A stretch of DNA of 64,000 nucleotides, taken from assembly GCA_034769895.1 (NCBI GenBank), contig CM068374.1:356907802-356971801 (forward strand). Direction: 5' to 3'. Position numbers and translations under genes: made by a program. Shown here in pieces: positions 41,304-52,579 of the stretch. Position 1 is the stretch's first letter; each line of letters begins with the position of its first letter. The notes under the pieces are model-generated. The model was not told the origin of the DNA. It was given only the letters and a program-made list of their open reading frames with translations, and made no database searches. This DNA comes from Magicicada septendecula. Lineage: Eukaryota; Arthropoda; Insecta; Hemiptera; Cicadidae.

Positions 41304-42062
41304 CACCTGGTTTGTTATTAGATGTTAGTTTATGCTAGCATTACTAAACTGTGAATAATTGATAAAGTAGACAGAGTCACATAAGGAGAAGACGAAATTT
41401 GGGAAACCCTTCCCCATATTTTAAAAACATATTATCAACAATCCTATAGAGCTAAAATTATTTTATTTTCAGCTTGCAAACTTAGTTTTATTTTCCAAAT
41501 GTTCAAAAAACTGTTAAAGAATAGTAAAACGCTACATTTCCAAGAAAAATAGGTGATTAGTGTTGAAAGAAGAAATATGAAAAAAATATGAATTTTCTTC
41601 ATATAGGCCTTACCCCTTCCCGTATTATATCGTGGGTTCCTTCCCTGGGATACGCAATTTTTCTTTATGCAAATGATTTGTGTATTATCATCATAATTAT
41701 CAAAATCATATACTATATAACTATTAGACCTTTGATACATGTTAGGCATTTACAGTATGGTATGTTTTAAATCTTACCAAATGAATTACCTTTGAAATAA
41801 CTGATCTGGAGTAAGAAAACACAGTTCCCAGGCTGTTTGTTATTATACATGTCACTTTTTTTGTGGCAGAACTCGTTTTTCAGTAATATTCGTTTTCCAA
41901 CAAGTACTTGTTTTGTGGCTAATAAAAAAAAGCTCATTATGTACAGTATTTAGAGTGTAGACTCTAAAAGTTTACAGATAAAGAAAACGATTTCCTGTCC
42001 AAACAATGGGTAGTTGTAGTTTCGTGCAATTTGCATTCTCGTTGGTCGTTTCGAGTTACAAA
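41301..42062. other. No gene seen
   Basis: AT-rich non-coding DNA upstream of the ISXO2-like pseudogene. Terminal repeats for that element could not be identified here. Confidence 0.4.
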
Positions 42063-42065
42063 TAG

Positions 42066-45000
42066 GCTAAAAACGAATTTGTGGAAGTTCTGTTCAGCGA
42101 AGACGATGTAGTAGCATTTCTACAAGCACACGGCCTGCTACCAACAAAACGCATATGTAAAAATGGGCACCGGATGAAGCTCTACATGGGCAATGCTGAA
42201 TACGAGAATGCGCCGACAGAGTTTGGATTGCCTCTCGGCAGTTGGCTCAAAGAATCCCGCATTCCGCTGGTAACGGCCATCAGATTCATGTACCGCTGGT
42301 GTGAAAAGTCAACGTCATTGTCATTCAGCGGGAGACAGCTCATCAAGTCTAAAAACACGGTACCTATATGTCCAAAGACTGGAATATTGTAACGTAACAA
42401 AACTAAGGTTCCCTACGTTACATAAAAATTAAAATAAAAAACACTAAAGTTATTCATGGTAACGAAGGTCAGGTAAGTGTAAACCCTAATTGAGTAAAAA
42501 AGAAATAAATGATATTAAATAAAATTACAAGGTAGTAGAGCCACAGATAAATGTATAGAAATACCAACTATGAAGGGGTCAATGCAAAGAGTGAGTGATA
42601 AGTACAGTTTTAAATAATATGAAAAATAGTATAAACAGTTTATTCAATGCTCGAAAATAATTACATTAAGAGTGTATTAAATAATTGATGTTAAGTTAAT
42701 TTATAAAAATGAACATGTCATCATGGCATTTATGTTGGAGTTTTGTATGTAGAAGGTGTTAAGTAATTACATTAAGAGTCTATCAAATAATTAATGTTAA
42801 GTTAATTTATAGTAATGAACATGCCACCATGGAATTTATGTTACAATTTATATAGAGTAAATATTTTATAATTACCTTGAATAGATAATGGTAGTGTTGT
42901 TAGATTATAATTGTAAAATTGGCCAGGAAGGCAATAATTGGTGATAAAATGCCAAAGGGTTTTATTGTAACTATGTTGTGGACATATGAAGGGTTCTATA
43001 CTAAAAAACTATGTAATAATAAACTAAAAATCAGAGTGGAGTAAAAAATTGAATTTTTGGCCCTAAGCCAGTGACACATTGTACAGGAAGCCATGTCAGA
43101 AAAGTTAGGTAACTAACAAAAGTAAAGACACTAAATTTTATATATTAAATTAGAAGAAAGTAATAGTAGTTTTTAATAGCAGATAAGTGCCAGGAATTAC
43201 AATAAAAACATAATATATGTAATAGAAGAATAGATCCCAAAATTAGTATTTTGTAATGAGAAGATAGTATTTGTTAGAATGATAAGATTAAGAGGAGAAA
43301 GGTAGCAAAATGTATATAATTTTATAATGAATAATCTGTGAAAATTCAATATGATATAACGTGATTTTGGTAAAGGAGTATTTTATTAAGTAAGTGCAAG
43401 AACATTTTTAATTATGGCCGGTATTGAATGGCTCAAGGATTACAAATATTAACCAATAACAGAACAAAGATTGGTTGTCAAGGACCACGTAAAAGCAAGA
43501 AAGTTTGTTTACTCGATTGTTATCGTTGAAAGAGTATAGTTCAGCTTTATGAACAGAAATAAAAAAAGAAAAAATCTAAAAGATCAAATTTCCAAATTAA
43601 TCCAAATAACTTTTGATACAAAAATAAAAGTACTAAATAATAATTAAAATGAAGAGGAGACTAATGATGTAAAGAAATGAATGTGATAAATTAAAGTAAA
43701 AAAGAAAATTAAAATCGAATGCTAAACCTCACTTTCTTACGATCAAGTGAAGAAAAACTATTGCTACACAAAATCCATTGTAATCCATAACCACGAGAAA
43801 CTTCAACATTAGCGAAGATTAAGAATTGGAAATTCTACTCCATCCAGGGACAAATACACCAAACTTTTATTTTCGGAACTGGAGACTGTTAATGACACAG
43901 ACATCTGTCGACTAGTTAAACGGCCATCACGGAATTCTCGGTGCGCTGCCATTACGAGTGAACTTCGTCGCCAGACGGTAAAACCAACTTACGTTTAAAG
44001 ATATTAGTTAATAATTTTTTAATATTTAAATTTGTGATACCTTGTATTTTTATTTGGCATTTTCTGACCTGCCTAATAGTCACAAGAACCTTTCGAACCC
44101 TGAGATTAAGAAAAAATAATAATATAATTAAAATTTAATATCTGAAAATCGAATTCTGTAACCTAGTCGATTCATTTAAGTGTGTCGATCTGTTGAACCC
44201 AAGCGAAGAGAGAACATCTGTTAAAAAAAATATATAAAAATAAAGAATTCTTCCTGAAAATGATGACTTATTATTATTTGCTGACTATTTAGTGTGTTTT
44301 AGATAATTTGTAGTTTACGGAGAGAGAAACGAGAGATATACTGCGATTGGAAAAAACTTAACCTCAAATAATTGTCTGACGATAAACCACAGCACAAGCC
44401 CTCGTCCAGCAGTCGAACTGTGAGAGAAGAGAAAAACAATTCACGGCTTATACTCTCCTCTCTCAACGTTGTTGTACAGCCTAGGCCTTAATAGGAACGA
44501 TCTGACCACCAAATATACTAAACTAATATAGTACGCTACTCGTTCAGGGCAGATTTACTTATTATAATATACTAGAATTAAGAACACATTCCTCAGTAGA
44601 TTTGAATATTATAAATTGACGCATCCAACTTGTGGCTTTTCACAAACGGAAAAACACTACATTTGAATTTATTTAATATATTACAAATTGACGCTTACAA
44701 CAGTAGGCATAAATAACCCGAATTTGCTGCGGGAAATTTGTGTGTATGCCTTGGGAAAGGAAGAAAGGAAAGGATCGGCGGCGGCGGCCTAATAGTTGAA
44801 GTCGACGAGATCATGTTCACTGGTCGAAAAAATAATGTGGGAAGGGTTCTACCGCACCATTCAGCAGTGAATCGTGTCGGCGGCCTGTGCAAACAGACAG
44901 TTGAAAAGTTTGTATCGAAGTGTGAGACTGTGCAGCCAACACACTACTGAACGTAATAAAAGACGGAATACAACCAGGGTTAATAATATATTCCGTTGCT

Positions 45001-45260
45001 GGAAGGGATACAAAAAAATCAGAGCTGGAGGCCGCCGATTGTAACCACATTACAGTGAATCATAAGTACAACTTGTGGACCCTGTGACAGGAGCACATAC
45101 GCAAAATATTGAGCATGCATGGGGTTCAGTAAACAAGGTCCAGCGCGGGACAGCTTGACATGTGACAGAGTTTATGTTTACTGTCAAATTCTCGTCAGTA
45201 AGTAATAGTTTTGAAATCCTACTGGACAACGTAAAAGAATGTTGGCCTCCAAACGAATAA
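42066..45260 (+). pseudogene. ISXO2-like (IS1595-type) DDE transposase, split
   Basis: Part 1 (42066-42387), open without an ATG, has EDDVVAFLQAHGLLP and ICKNGHRMKLY, a damaged zinc ribbon. It then has GLPLGSWLKESRIPL and IRFMYRWCEKS, the N-terminal region of ISXO2-like transposases. A 2.3-kb putative LTR interrupts it. Part 2 (about 44705-45260) resumes with LLREICVYA, then IGGGGLIVEVDEIMFTGRKN with the first catalytic Asp. Next comes a segment where YSDxWKGY is broken by a 1-bp deletion, removing the second Asp. It ends with NHKYNL, TGAHTQNIEHAWGSVNK and ECWPPNE*. Several frameshifts show it is dead. The family is known as domesticated or mobile IS1595-like genes in insects. Confidence 0.85.
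42388..44699 (-). repeat. Putative 2.3-kb solo LTR inside the ISXO2-like gene
   Basis: This segment separates two parts of one transposase. It starts TGTAACGT and ends CGCTTACA, an imperfect inverted end (7 of 8). On the minus strand GAGAGTATAAGCCGTG (TATA at about 44447-44452) lies about 250 bp from one end, like the promoter context of the gypsy 1 LTR. A 106-bp unit is tandemly duplicated (from about 42659 and 42765). No coding region and no clear target duplication are visible, so the right edge could be off by some tens of bases. Confidence 0.5.
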
Positions 45261-45427
45261 ATAACGTTGTTGTCATTCCATAATACATTGGTTTTTGTTT
45301 TTTCCATTAACCATAAATATTTGTATTTTTCAATTTACGTTTGCTGTTGTACCTTTGTTAATTTTTCAACTTAAAAACATTAGGTTCTTTATTTTAAGCA
45401 TTACTCTGTTATAAGCATTGGATATAC

Positions 45428-45954
45428 TGTTACGACAGTACAGAACAATCTATGTGTTTTTCGAATGTTCCAGAGGAATCCGGCTGTAATGTTGTGCGCG
45501 TACGTGATTTCAACATGCGTTCGCGAGATTTTTCTAGACGTCGCCAGCCGTGCACACTGTGTCAAGGCCGCAATCAGTTTCGTCCTAGTGTAGCACTGAT
45601 GCGTAGTATGTGGAATGTTCTGGTGTCTGAGCGGGGTATAAATACAAGGTTTCAGCGGCGCTTAGTTCAGTTATTGTCGGGTGATTACTCTGTGCGTTCA
45701 AGTGGTTATTAGTGAAAAGTAATTATTGTGGCAAAGTGTTGTGTGTTTTATAATCGTGCGGGACAATTGTGTTTTATATTAGTTGACATTTTATTGCGTG
45801 TGAACAATTTTTATTTGATTTGTTGTAAGAGAGTATCTTGTTGATTACAAGCTGTTTAATTGTGATAATTAAAGCTGGTGATTAGTGACTTAATTGGTGT
45901 CTTGTATTTTGTTTTCCACTGTACCATATGACGATCAGTTAGACCATCGTAACA
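45428..45954 (+). repeat. 527-bp solo LTR
   Basis: Starts TGTTACGA and ends TCGTAACA, a perfect 8-bp inverted end. It is flanked by ATAC on both sides (45424-45427 and 45955-45958), a 4-bp target duplication. A TATA box (GGTATAAATACAAG, about 45634-45647) is followed by the initiator-like GTTCAGTTATTG, and ATTAAAG near 45870 could serve in polyadenylation. The 86-codon frame across it is incidental. Confidence 0.85.
45635..45642 (+). promoter_or_regulatory. TATA box of solo LTR
   Basis: GGTATAAATA lies 30 bp upstream of a TTCAGTT initiator-like sequence within the 527-bp LTR. It could still drive transcription toward the exon at 47.2 kb. Confidence 0.55.
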
Positions 45955-45958
45955 ATAC

Positions 45959-47199
45959 CCTACACATTAAACGTCATGTTTTTCCTAACCATGGCTTTTT
46001 ATTTATTTCAGCAGTAAACTAAAAACACCAAAACATTGTTACATAACCTCACAAATGAAAACCACTCATATTTTCGCTTTACATTATGAAATAGAACAAT
46101 TTACAATTAGTACACGTCTTCCGAAAATGTACTGCGGGTACGCATAAAGGGACAGTTAAAAATATCATACACTGTTTCCTTTGTGCTACAAAAAAATTCA
46201 AGTTAAAAATATTCTACTGTCAGATATAATAAATTGTACATGTGGAACACATGAAAGTGACAGATAAATTAACATAAAACGAAATTTGAGATATAGATGC
46301 TCAAATTACAGAAATTCAGCTGTTTTAACATCAAGTAGCTGATACCCTGTTTGCTGTGATACCCATCATAAATTTTCACATGATGGACTGTACATAAAAT
46401 TCAAAAATTTCACACATCCTAGACTTTTAACTTCGCTTTGTCTTTGTCATATTTGAATCTCTTGGAAGTAGTTTTTATCTACAACCTTCATTAGTAAAAA
46501 TCTTTTAAATTATCATTTTAATTGTAAAATGATATCGTGTAAGCTCATGTGCGTAAAGTGACATTTTAAAATCACACATGCATAAACAGAAAAATGTTTG
46601 TGGCATCCACATATGCAAAGCACTGTCAGCAGCATTTTCAGTACTAGAATTTTCTGAATTGCTTTTTTCTTTCAGAAACATCTTCATAATTCTTTAAAAG
46701 CTCGACTTTAAAATGTAATCTGTACAAATAACATTGTTGTAAACAAATTGGTAGCAGCCAGTTGCCACCCTGACAGAGGATGAAATGAGTTATTTTTTCG
46801 TGAGTGAAATAACTGTTAGATGTCTGTAGAAAAAACTTGTTCATCACATCTTGTGAAATACAGTATGTGTTTTAGTTGGCATGTTGTCCATTTTGCAACT
46901 TGTTAAGGAAGTTACTTCAGTGTTGCACAAAAATAAATGTTTTGGAATATGATAATATGAAAAAATACAATACGTTGAAACATAATTGCTAACAAAATTG
47001 AAGAATCAGAATGATGCCTTATAGAAAATGACAGAATTATTTGTGACTGTGTGAAGAACATATAAATAAAAAAAATGAGATGAATTATATGAACGCGCAT
47101 ATATGTCTGTTTCTCCGTGTATTCACTAAAATAAATTGTGTCATCTTTATACAGCAGTAAGGAATAAATAATAATTGAGTAATATTTGTAATGTTACAG
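45959..47199. other. Non-coding, probably intron or 5' flank of the host gene
   Basis: AT-rich, with no supported feature until the splice acceptor at 47198-47199. Confidence 0.45.
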
Positions 47200-47343
47200 G
47201 TGCTAGTGGATGGTGAGTGAAGAAGATTGTGCAGCATCATGGTCTATGACGAGAGAACCCGCTTGAAGAGTAGCTGACCCGACTCCCTAGGGCTCACAAT
47301 GAGTGGGCCCCGTCCTACACCATGTGAACCCCCTGAACCTGAG
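47200..47343 (+). CDS. Probable host exon with start codon
   Basis: The acceptor is TTTGTAATGTTACAG (ending 47199) and the donor is GAG|GTATGT (47344). The exon is notably GC-richer than its surroundings. Its first 99 bp would be 5' UTR, and an ATG at 47299 opens MSGPRPTPCEPPEPE, ending in phase 0. A Pro/Glu-rich start with no signal peptide suggests a cytosolic or nuclear protein. The next exon candidate at 62947 is in compatible phase. I do not recognise the gene. That the ATG is the true start is an inference, since upstream exons could add coding sequence in another frame. Confidence 0.55.
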
Positions 47344-47469
47344 GTATGTACTTTATATTTGTATTCCTGTTAAAATATTATTTTGGATAGTTTTTCAGAA
47401 ATTAATTGTGTAAATGTATAATTCATAAGTCAGGAAAATCATATATATGCAGACAATACTTTGCCATGT

Positions 47470-47660
47470 ATATAAAATTCTGTAAATAGTGGGAGGAAGG
47501 AAGATACCAACACACTTAATTAAATTAATCCAAGAATCTCTCTCGAAAGTAGAATGTAAAGTTGAAGTGCAGAAAACCGTGTCATGTTCATTCACAACTC
47601 GAACTGGACTCCAACAAGGAGATAGTCTTCAAGATTTTAAGCTTGTTATGAAAAAGATCA
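47470..47660 (+). pseudogene. LINE reverse transcriptase fragment
   Basis: The frame 47489-47632 reads KIPTHLIKLIQESLSKVECK, then TRTGLQQGDSL, matching the RT block that contains the GV/L-xQGDxLSP motif of non-LTR retrotransposons. It decays at once on both sides. It lies within the presumed first intron of the host gene. Confidence 0.7.
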
Positions 47661-47689
47661 ATAAAATGACTTCATATTGAAACCCCTCC

Positions 47690-48790
47690 TTTTTTTTTTA
47701 GGAGGCTACTAGATATTTAAAACTAGGCAGAAGGCCTAGACGAAGCATAAAATGTGCTGGGTACAGTGAGACGGGACTTGCAATTAATACTCTCGATTAA
47801 CAAACAATAACAGCTTTTATTATATCTCAAAATTTTTTTTTACATTATTAGAGGAAAATTTCTTAATCATATTTTGTATGCATACATATATCAATTGCAA
47901 TTCAAATACTTGCCATCACAATTCAATATATAATACTCATAAGTCATAAATTCATCTATTGTTTAACTCGCACCCCCAATTCTTTCAAATATCTTTTTCT
48001 TTACATGATTCATCATAGAGACATATAGACATATAGATCACAGACAATTCACCAATATCACAAATATAAATCACAAACAACATTATAACATGAAAGCTTT
48101 GCGGCCCGCCTGTACTTTTTTTTTATATCGCCCCATCATATAGAAATGTCAAAACTACAATATATAGATCCATAAATTCATACCCCCTCTTTAAAATCTT
48201 CTCATGAGTCTCTGGACATTTCCTAGGTTGATGTGCATTAGTCTGCATGAAATAATACTTCAGCTGTTTATAGGCTGGAACTGGTCAAATCTGCATCTGT
48301 TAGTTTGTTAAAGTTTTTTTGTATTTCTAATTCATAGTAACGTTTATTGTTAGTAATATTTCTTTAAGCAGTTAGGGTAATTATAAATAATCCAATTTTT
48401 ATAGCTTACATGAGTTGAGAAATTTAAGTTTTTAATTCAAGAGTAATCAACTTGTAACTATCCAGGGGTGGATTATCCAGTTTCATACTAACCACGTCAG
48501 TTCGAACAAGGTAAAAAGTACAGTATGATGACTTGGAAGTCTTGCTGGAAAGAGTTAACAGTTTTACACATCTTATATAAAGTGGAGCAGCTTAGGAACA
48601 CTATTGAACAGCAATTAATCAAAAGTAATGGAGAAGTGTACTACTTCTAGTCCTAACTGACCAAGTTTCTTTAGAGCTTGCTGAAGAAATTGTAGCTTTA
48701 GATTTGGGAAAATTGTTAACTTAACTGTCTACCATATGGAGAACAATTAATAAAGCAATTATCAAGAAATGTATCAGTCACAAAATTTTT
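47690..48790. other. No gene seen (1.1 kb of intron)
   Basis: AT-rich. It starts with a T-run hairpin (CTCC...GGAG near 47687-47703). Sequence here (TAGGAGGCTACTAG, AAGGCCTAGA) has a partial inverted counterpart near 55340-55375. Confidence 0.4.
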
Positions 48791-48799
48791 TCACAGCAA

Positions 48800-49263
48800 T
48801 GTTTTATTGATGTTGGTATGCTGAGGAAATTAGGAACACCGCATCACTGGGTGGCTACATGATGTTTGCATGTATAAGTGCATGGCAGAATTACATAACA
48901 GTATACATCATTTGAGATGCTCCTTCTAGACATTACTTGACTATTCTACCATCATCCAGGGCTGCTATGTCACAACAATGCATCATGGCTGGGGTATAAA
49001 CAAGTTTAGTTGAGACCTGCAATATTGCAAGTGCGGTTCAGAGTGATTGTTATTGTGACTTACGGTTTAGTGTTACTTAGTTCAACTGTAATAAGGTGAC
49101 ATTTATTATTGTGTGTTGGATAAATTTTAATTTGTAGAGTTGTATAAGAGTGTTTATTTCTGACTGTTGTTTGTTTCTAATTAGTTGTAATTAGCAACTT
49201 CACCTGGTGTCGTTTATTCTGTGTCCACTGTGCAACACGATGAGCCATGTGACTGTCGTAACA
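48800..49263 (+). repeat. Diverged solo LTR relic related to the 527-bp LTR
   Basis: Shares in order with 45428-45954 a GGGGTATAAA TATA box (about 48992), a TAGTTCAACT-like initiator, a TAATTAGCAACTT...GGTGTC block, TCCACTGT-CA, and the terminal GTCGTAACA at 49255-49263. The 5' edge is not clear, so the start is approximate. Confidence 0.5.
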
Positions 49264-50004
49264 GTATTGTTAATACCAGTTATCATTATTTTATCTATTT
49301 TGTGATGTGCTTTATCATCTTATAGTGAGGTCTATTTTTGTTAACAACAGTGGGATCGATGTAACAATACTTGTCAACTGAAAAAATTGTTAAACTGTAA
49401 ACAATGTCTACTTGTGAAAATGTTTTAGTGTTGATCACAGGAAGTATGGATTTATATGGAAGGCATTAAAAGTAATTATCACTGTACAGCAGCTCACTAA
49501 GTTATTTGTGTTGTCACGACTTTTAATTGGGCAGAGCCTGATGAGCATAGTGACATCAGGCATAGCTCTCTATCCATGACTCGATGCACAACTTAGACCG
49601 CAAACTCCTCCGAAACTACTTAACCGAATCTTATAAAATCTTGCATACATATCTGGACTGTATTATAGAGTCCACACATGTAATTTTTATTTCTCTAAAT
49701 TATTTGGTTCAAAAGATATTACGATTTTTTTTAAATCAGCTTAAACGTGTGAGAGGAAGAGTGATAGAGATATCGTGACCCAGCTGGCTGTCGCCCGATA
49801 AGATAAGATTTTGCTGTATCACAAATGGTGGTGTGTGTGCGTATGATGATCCCGCCGCCCGCGCTGGTTGTCGCTCGATAAGATTTCGCTGTATACACTT
49901 TGTTTTCGTCTCACACGTGTTTCATTCAAACAGTAGTAGAGCATTGTTCTATGGTGTAGCCAGATGTACAGATTGTACTTAAGTGTTGAACAAGTGTCAA
50001 TTTT

Positions 50005-50340
50005 TATATAATTAGTAAAATAGTTTTACCTTTTTCTTGTCCGTCTGGTGGCCTTTTCTCTATATTTAATTCTACGCGTTTCGGGACATATGCCCCATCA
50101 TCAGGAATAGTCGACCATAGCATGTCATGGTGCGCACCACCGATATCTCGTGTGTCTCAAGTTTGGGGATTTTATGTATATTTTTTATGTTTATATTATA
50201 TTTATTGTTATGTGTGTAAAATTGTATATAAAGTGTTTTTAATATTTTAATGATCGACGAACTTCACCAAGGGAATTAAATATAGAGAAAAGGCCACCAG
50301 ACGGACAAGAAAAAGGTAAAACTATTTTACTAATTATATA
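50005..50340 (-). mobile_element. 336-bp hammerhead unit with perfect 68-bp inverted arms
   Basis: 50005-50072 and 50273-50340 are exact reverse complements. The 200-bp centre holds a hammerhead-like motif on the minus strand, whose predicted cleavage position coincides with the inner edge of the left arm. There is no coding capacity. The arrangement (inverted terminal copies plus hammerhead) matches the PLEs in this window, so I read it as a very short non-autonomous PLE-derived insertion. Arm identity suggests it is recent. Confidence 0.7.
50069..50108 (-). ncRNA. Hammerhead-like motif of the 336-bp unit
   Basis: Minus strand: stem I strand ATTC, CTGATGA, extra T, stem II GGGGC/GTCCC (one G-U pair) with loop ATAT, GAAA, palindromic ACGCGT as stem III, A as cleavage residue (50073), then GAAT closing stem I. 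GAAT is the first four bases of the inverted arm. Confidence 0.6.
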
Positions 50341-50643
50341 CTATAAGTGGCCTGGATACCAAAAAACATGGGTTAATTTGTAGACGAGAATCTATGTAGT
50401 CGCTGATGCAACTGCAACTTTCCATTATATATTGCAACAAGTCACAGTTCAGGTAAATTTTAATCCAAATTCTATTTAAATTATTATTCTTATACTTCTT
50501 TATTCAATTTTCCAAATTCTATTAAAATTATTATTCTTATACTTCTTATTCAATTTTGTACTTTTTATTTAAGTACTTTTTTTGTTATACGCATATTCTA
50601 TACATTCTTATTCATCAATTTATATATACATATTATTTATAGT

Positions 50644-52372
50644 ATGCCTCGACGGAGAAGAGGTCCAAATATTGGTCGTTTAGCTACAAATCAAAGACAG
50701 CGACAAAATGTTGCTGCAGCAACTGTTAAAGGCCTTGCAGAACATAACATGAATCATGTGTTATATGATCAAAACAACACAGGATATAGGAATCTTCAGA
50801 ATGAATTTGAAGATAATTTACGATCTCTAGAATTCTATGAATGTGTAAATTGTTCTTGAGTGTTGATGCAGCAAACATTTTTTGATATGTGTCCGCAGTG
50901 TAAGCGAAACCCATATAAGTTTACTGCAGTTAATCGTATGGATCCTAAAGATGTACATATAGAACTGATGGATCTCACTTATGTAGAACAACTCTTGATA
51001 GCAAGAGTACAACCAGTGATGGGTGTGTATAGGGTGAAATCGATATGCTTTCCTGGTCAATATGCTTATAAGGGAAATATTATTGTCAATATATAATGGA
51101 GAGTGTTAGTTCCTTGCCCCCTTTAGCTGCGATGCAACTCTTTTAATGGCTCCTACTGGTGTGGCAGCTAACAATATTGCTGGACAAACTATTCATTCAG
51201 CTCTTAGAATAAATACTTCAAAGAGAAGAGGAGGAACTTTCAAAGATCTAGAAGGTGAATCCAAAATTGCTTTTGAAGAAGAATTAAAAAGATGTGAGGT
51301 TCGTTATTATTGATGAAGCCAGTATGTTGGGTTTGAATTTGTTTTTCAAAGTGGATATGCGACTCAAACAAGCAAAGCAGCGTTCTTCAGCTGGTTCTTT
51401 TGATGGCCTTTGCGTGTATTTAGTCGGTGATTGGTCCCAACTTCCACCGGTTTGTGACAGGAGTCTTTAAAATATTGGTAATAATGGTCAGACCATTCAA
51501 TCGAATCTTTTATAGAAACAGTTCAAAAAAGTTTTCTTTTTAACAGAAATTATGAGACAGCAAGGTGATGATAAAAAAAAATTTCAGAGTAACTTTAAAT
51601 AGAGTCGCAAATGGAACAATCACTGAACAAGATTATCAGCTCTTATCTAAAAGATTTTATGTAAACAATATCAGAGACAGTTTCAAAAATACTGTCTGTA
51701 TAATGTCGAAAAATGCTGAAATCGAATGCTTTAATTATGAAAAACTAGAAAGCAAATAAACAACCCGTGGCTCTAATTAATGCAATCCATAATTGCCCAG
51801 AAGCCTCTCTCGCAAAATCTGACAATGCTCAGGGATTATTTGCCCACTTACATTTATGTAAAGTTGCTCGAGTTATCATTAGAAGAAATCTTTGGGTCAC
51901 AAAAGGACCAGCTAACGGTTCATTTGGGACAGTAACTGATATTATTTATGACCCGGCAGTTGAATGCGAAAATTATAACAATCACGTGCCAATATGTATA
52001 CTTGTATCTTTCGAAAAATATACAGGACCAGTTCTGTACGAGAATTCAATACCCATTGTACCAGTAGTGGCATCATTCAGGAAAAATGAAATTTCTTGTA
52101 CTTGCAAACAATTTCCGTTAATGTTAGCATATGCTGTTAATATACATAGATCACAAGGGATAACATTAGATAAGGCAATTGTTAATTTAGGAGACAATGA
52201 ACTTCAGGTTGGGTTAACGTATGTTGCTCTTTCAAGAGTGAAAACATTAGAAGGATTATTATTAAAACCAGCGTTTAATTTTGATAGACTCCTAAAAATT
52301 AATAGAAGTCTATTAATGGTTGATCGTAGAGATGAGTTGCAAAGGTTGTGGAATATGTCTAATAACAATTAA
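50644..52372 (+). pseudogene. Helitron polyprotein remnant: N-terminus joined to PIF1-like helicase
   Basis: The start (50644) reads MPRRRRGPNIGRL, the basic N-terminal signature of insect Helitron proteins. After a stop at about 50857 a short linker region follows. The Rep nuclease domain is missing. Helicase part: LLMAPTGVAANNIAGQTIHSA (about 51150, after the Walker A region), VIIDEASMLG (Walker B, about 51300), YLVGDWSQLPPV (about 51420), a diverged middle, then 51767-52372 with LFAHLHLCKVARVIIRRNLW, GSFGTVTDIIYD, PLMLAYAVNIHRSQGITLD and TYVALSRVKTLEGL. It has multiple stops and frameshifts. PIF1 motifs after the Walker A step are well kept. Confidence 0.9.
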
Positions 52373-52579
52373 TGTATATTGTACTATAGTGTAGTGTATT
52401 CAATAAAAGTGTGTATCATAAAAATGTATATATTTTGTTGATTGTAAGAATATTGATAAATAAATTATTACGATTCTGTTTATCTAACGGATCAAAGACG
52501 GTTGATTGTAAAAATATTGATAAATAAATTATTACAAATATCAAATGCTCCGCTCATTTGTGTCAGTGACACTCCTAGT

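Larger units (their letters stand above)
49560..52578 (+). mobile_element. Helitron, decayed
   Basis: Carries Helitron-type N-terminal and PIF1-like helicase sequences (50644-52372). It ends in a probable Helitron 3' terminus: GTGTC-AGT-GACAC hairpin (about 52559-52571) followed by TC and CTAG at 52575-52578, with T next. The 5' part (49584-49760) contains the CTCCGAAACTACTTAACCG type of sequence common near insect Helitrons, but the exact 5' TC end is not fixed. A 336-bp hammerhead-bearing unit sits within it. A 47-bp tandem duplication (about 50465-50555) and a 63-bp one (about 52438-52535) flank the coding part. Confidence 0.75.

Noticed and set aside
45452..45712. 86-codon frame with CTLCQGRNQF
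   Set aside because: Lies wholly within the U3 and promoter part of a solo LTR.
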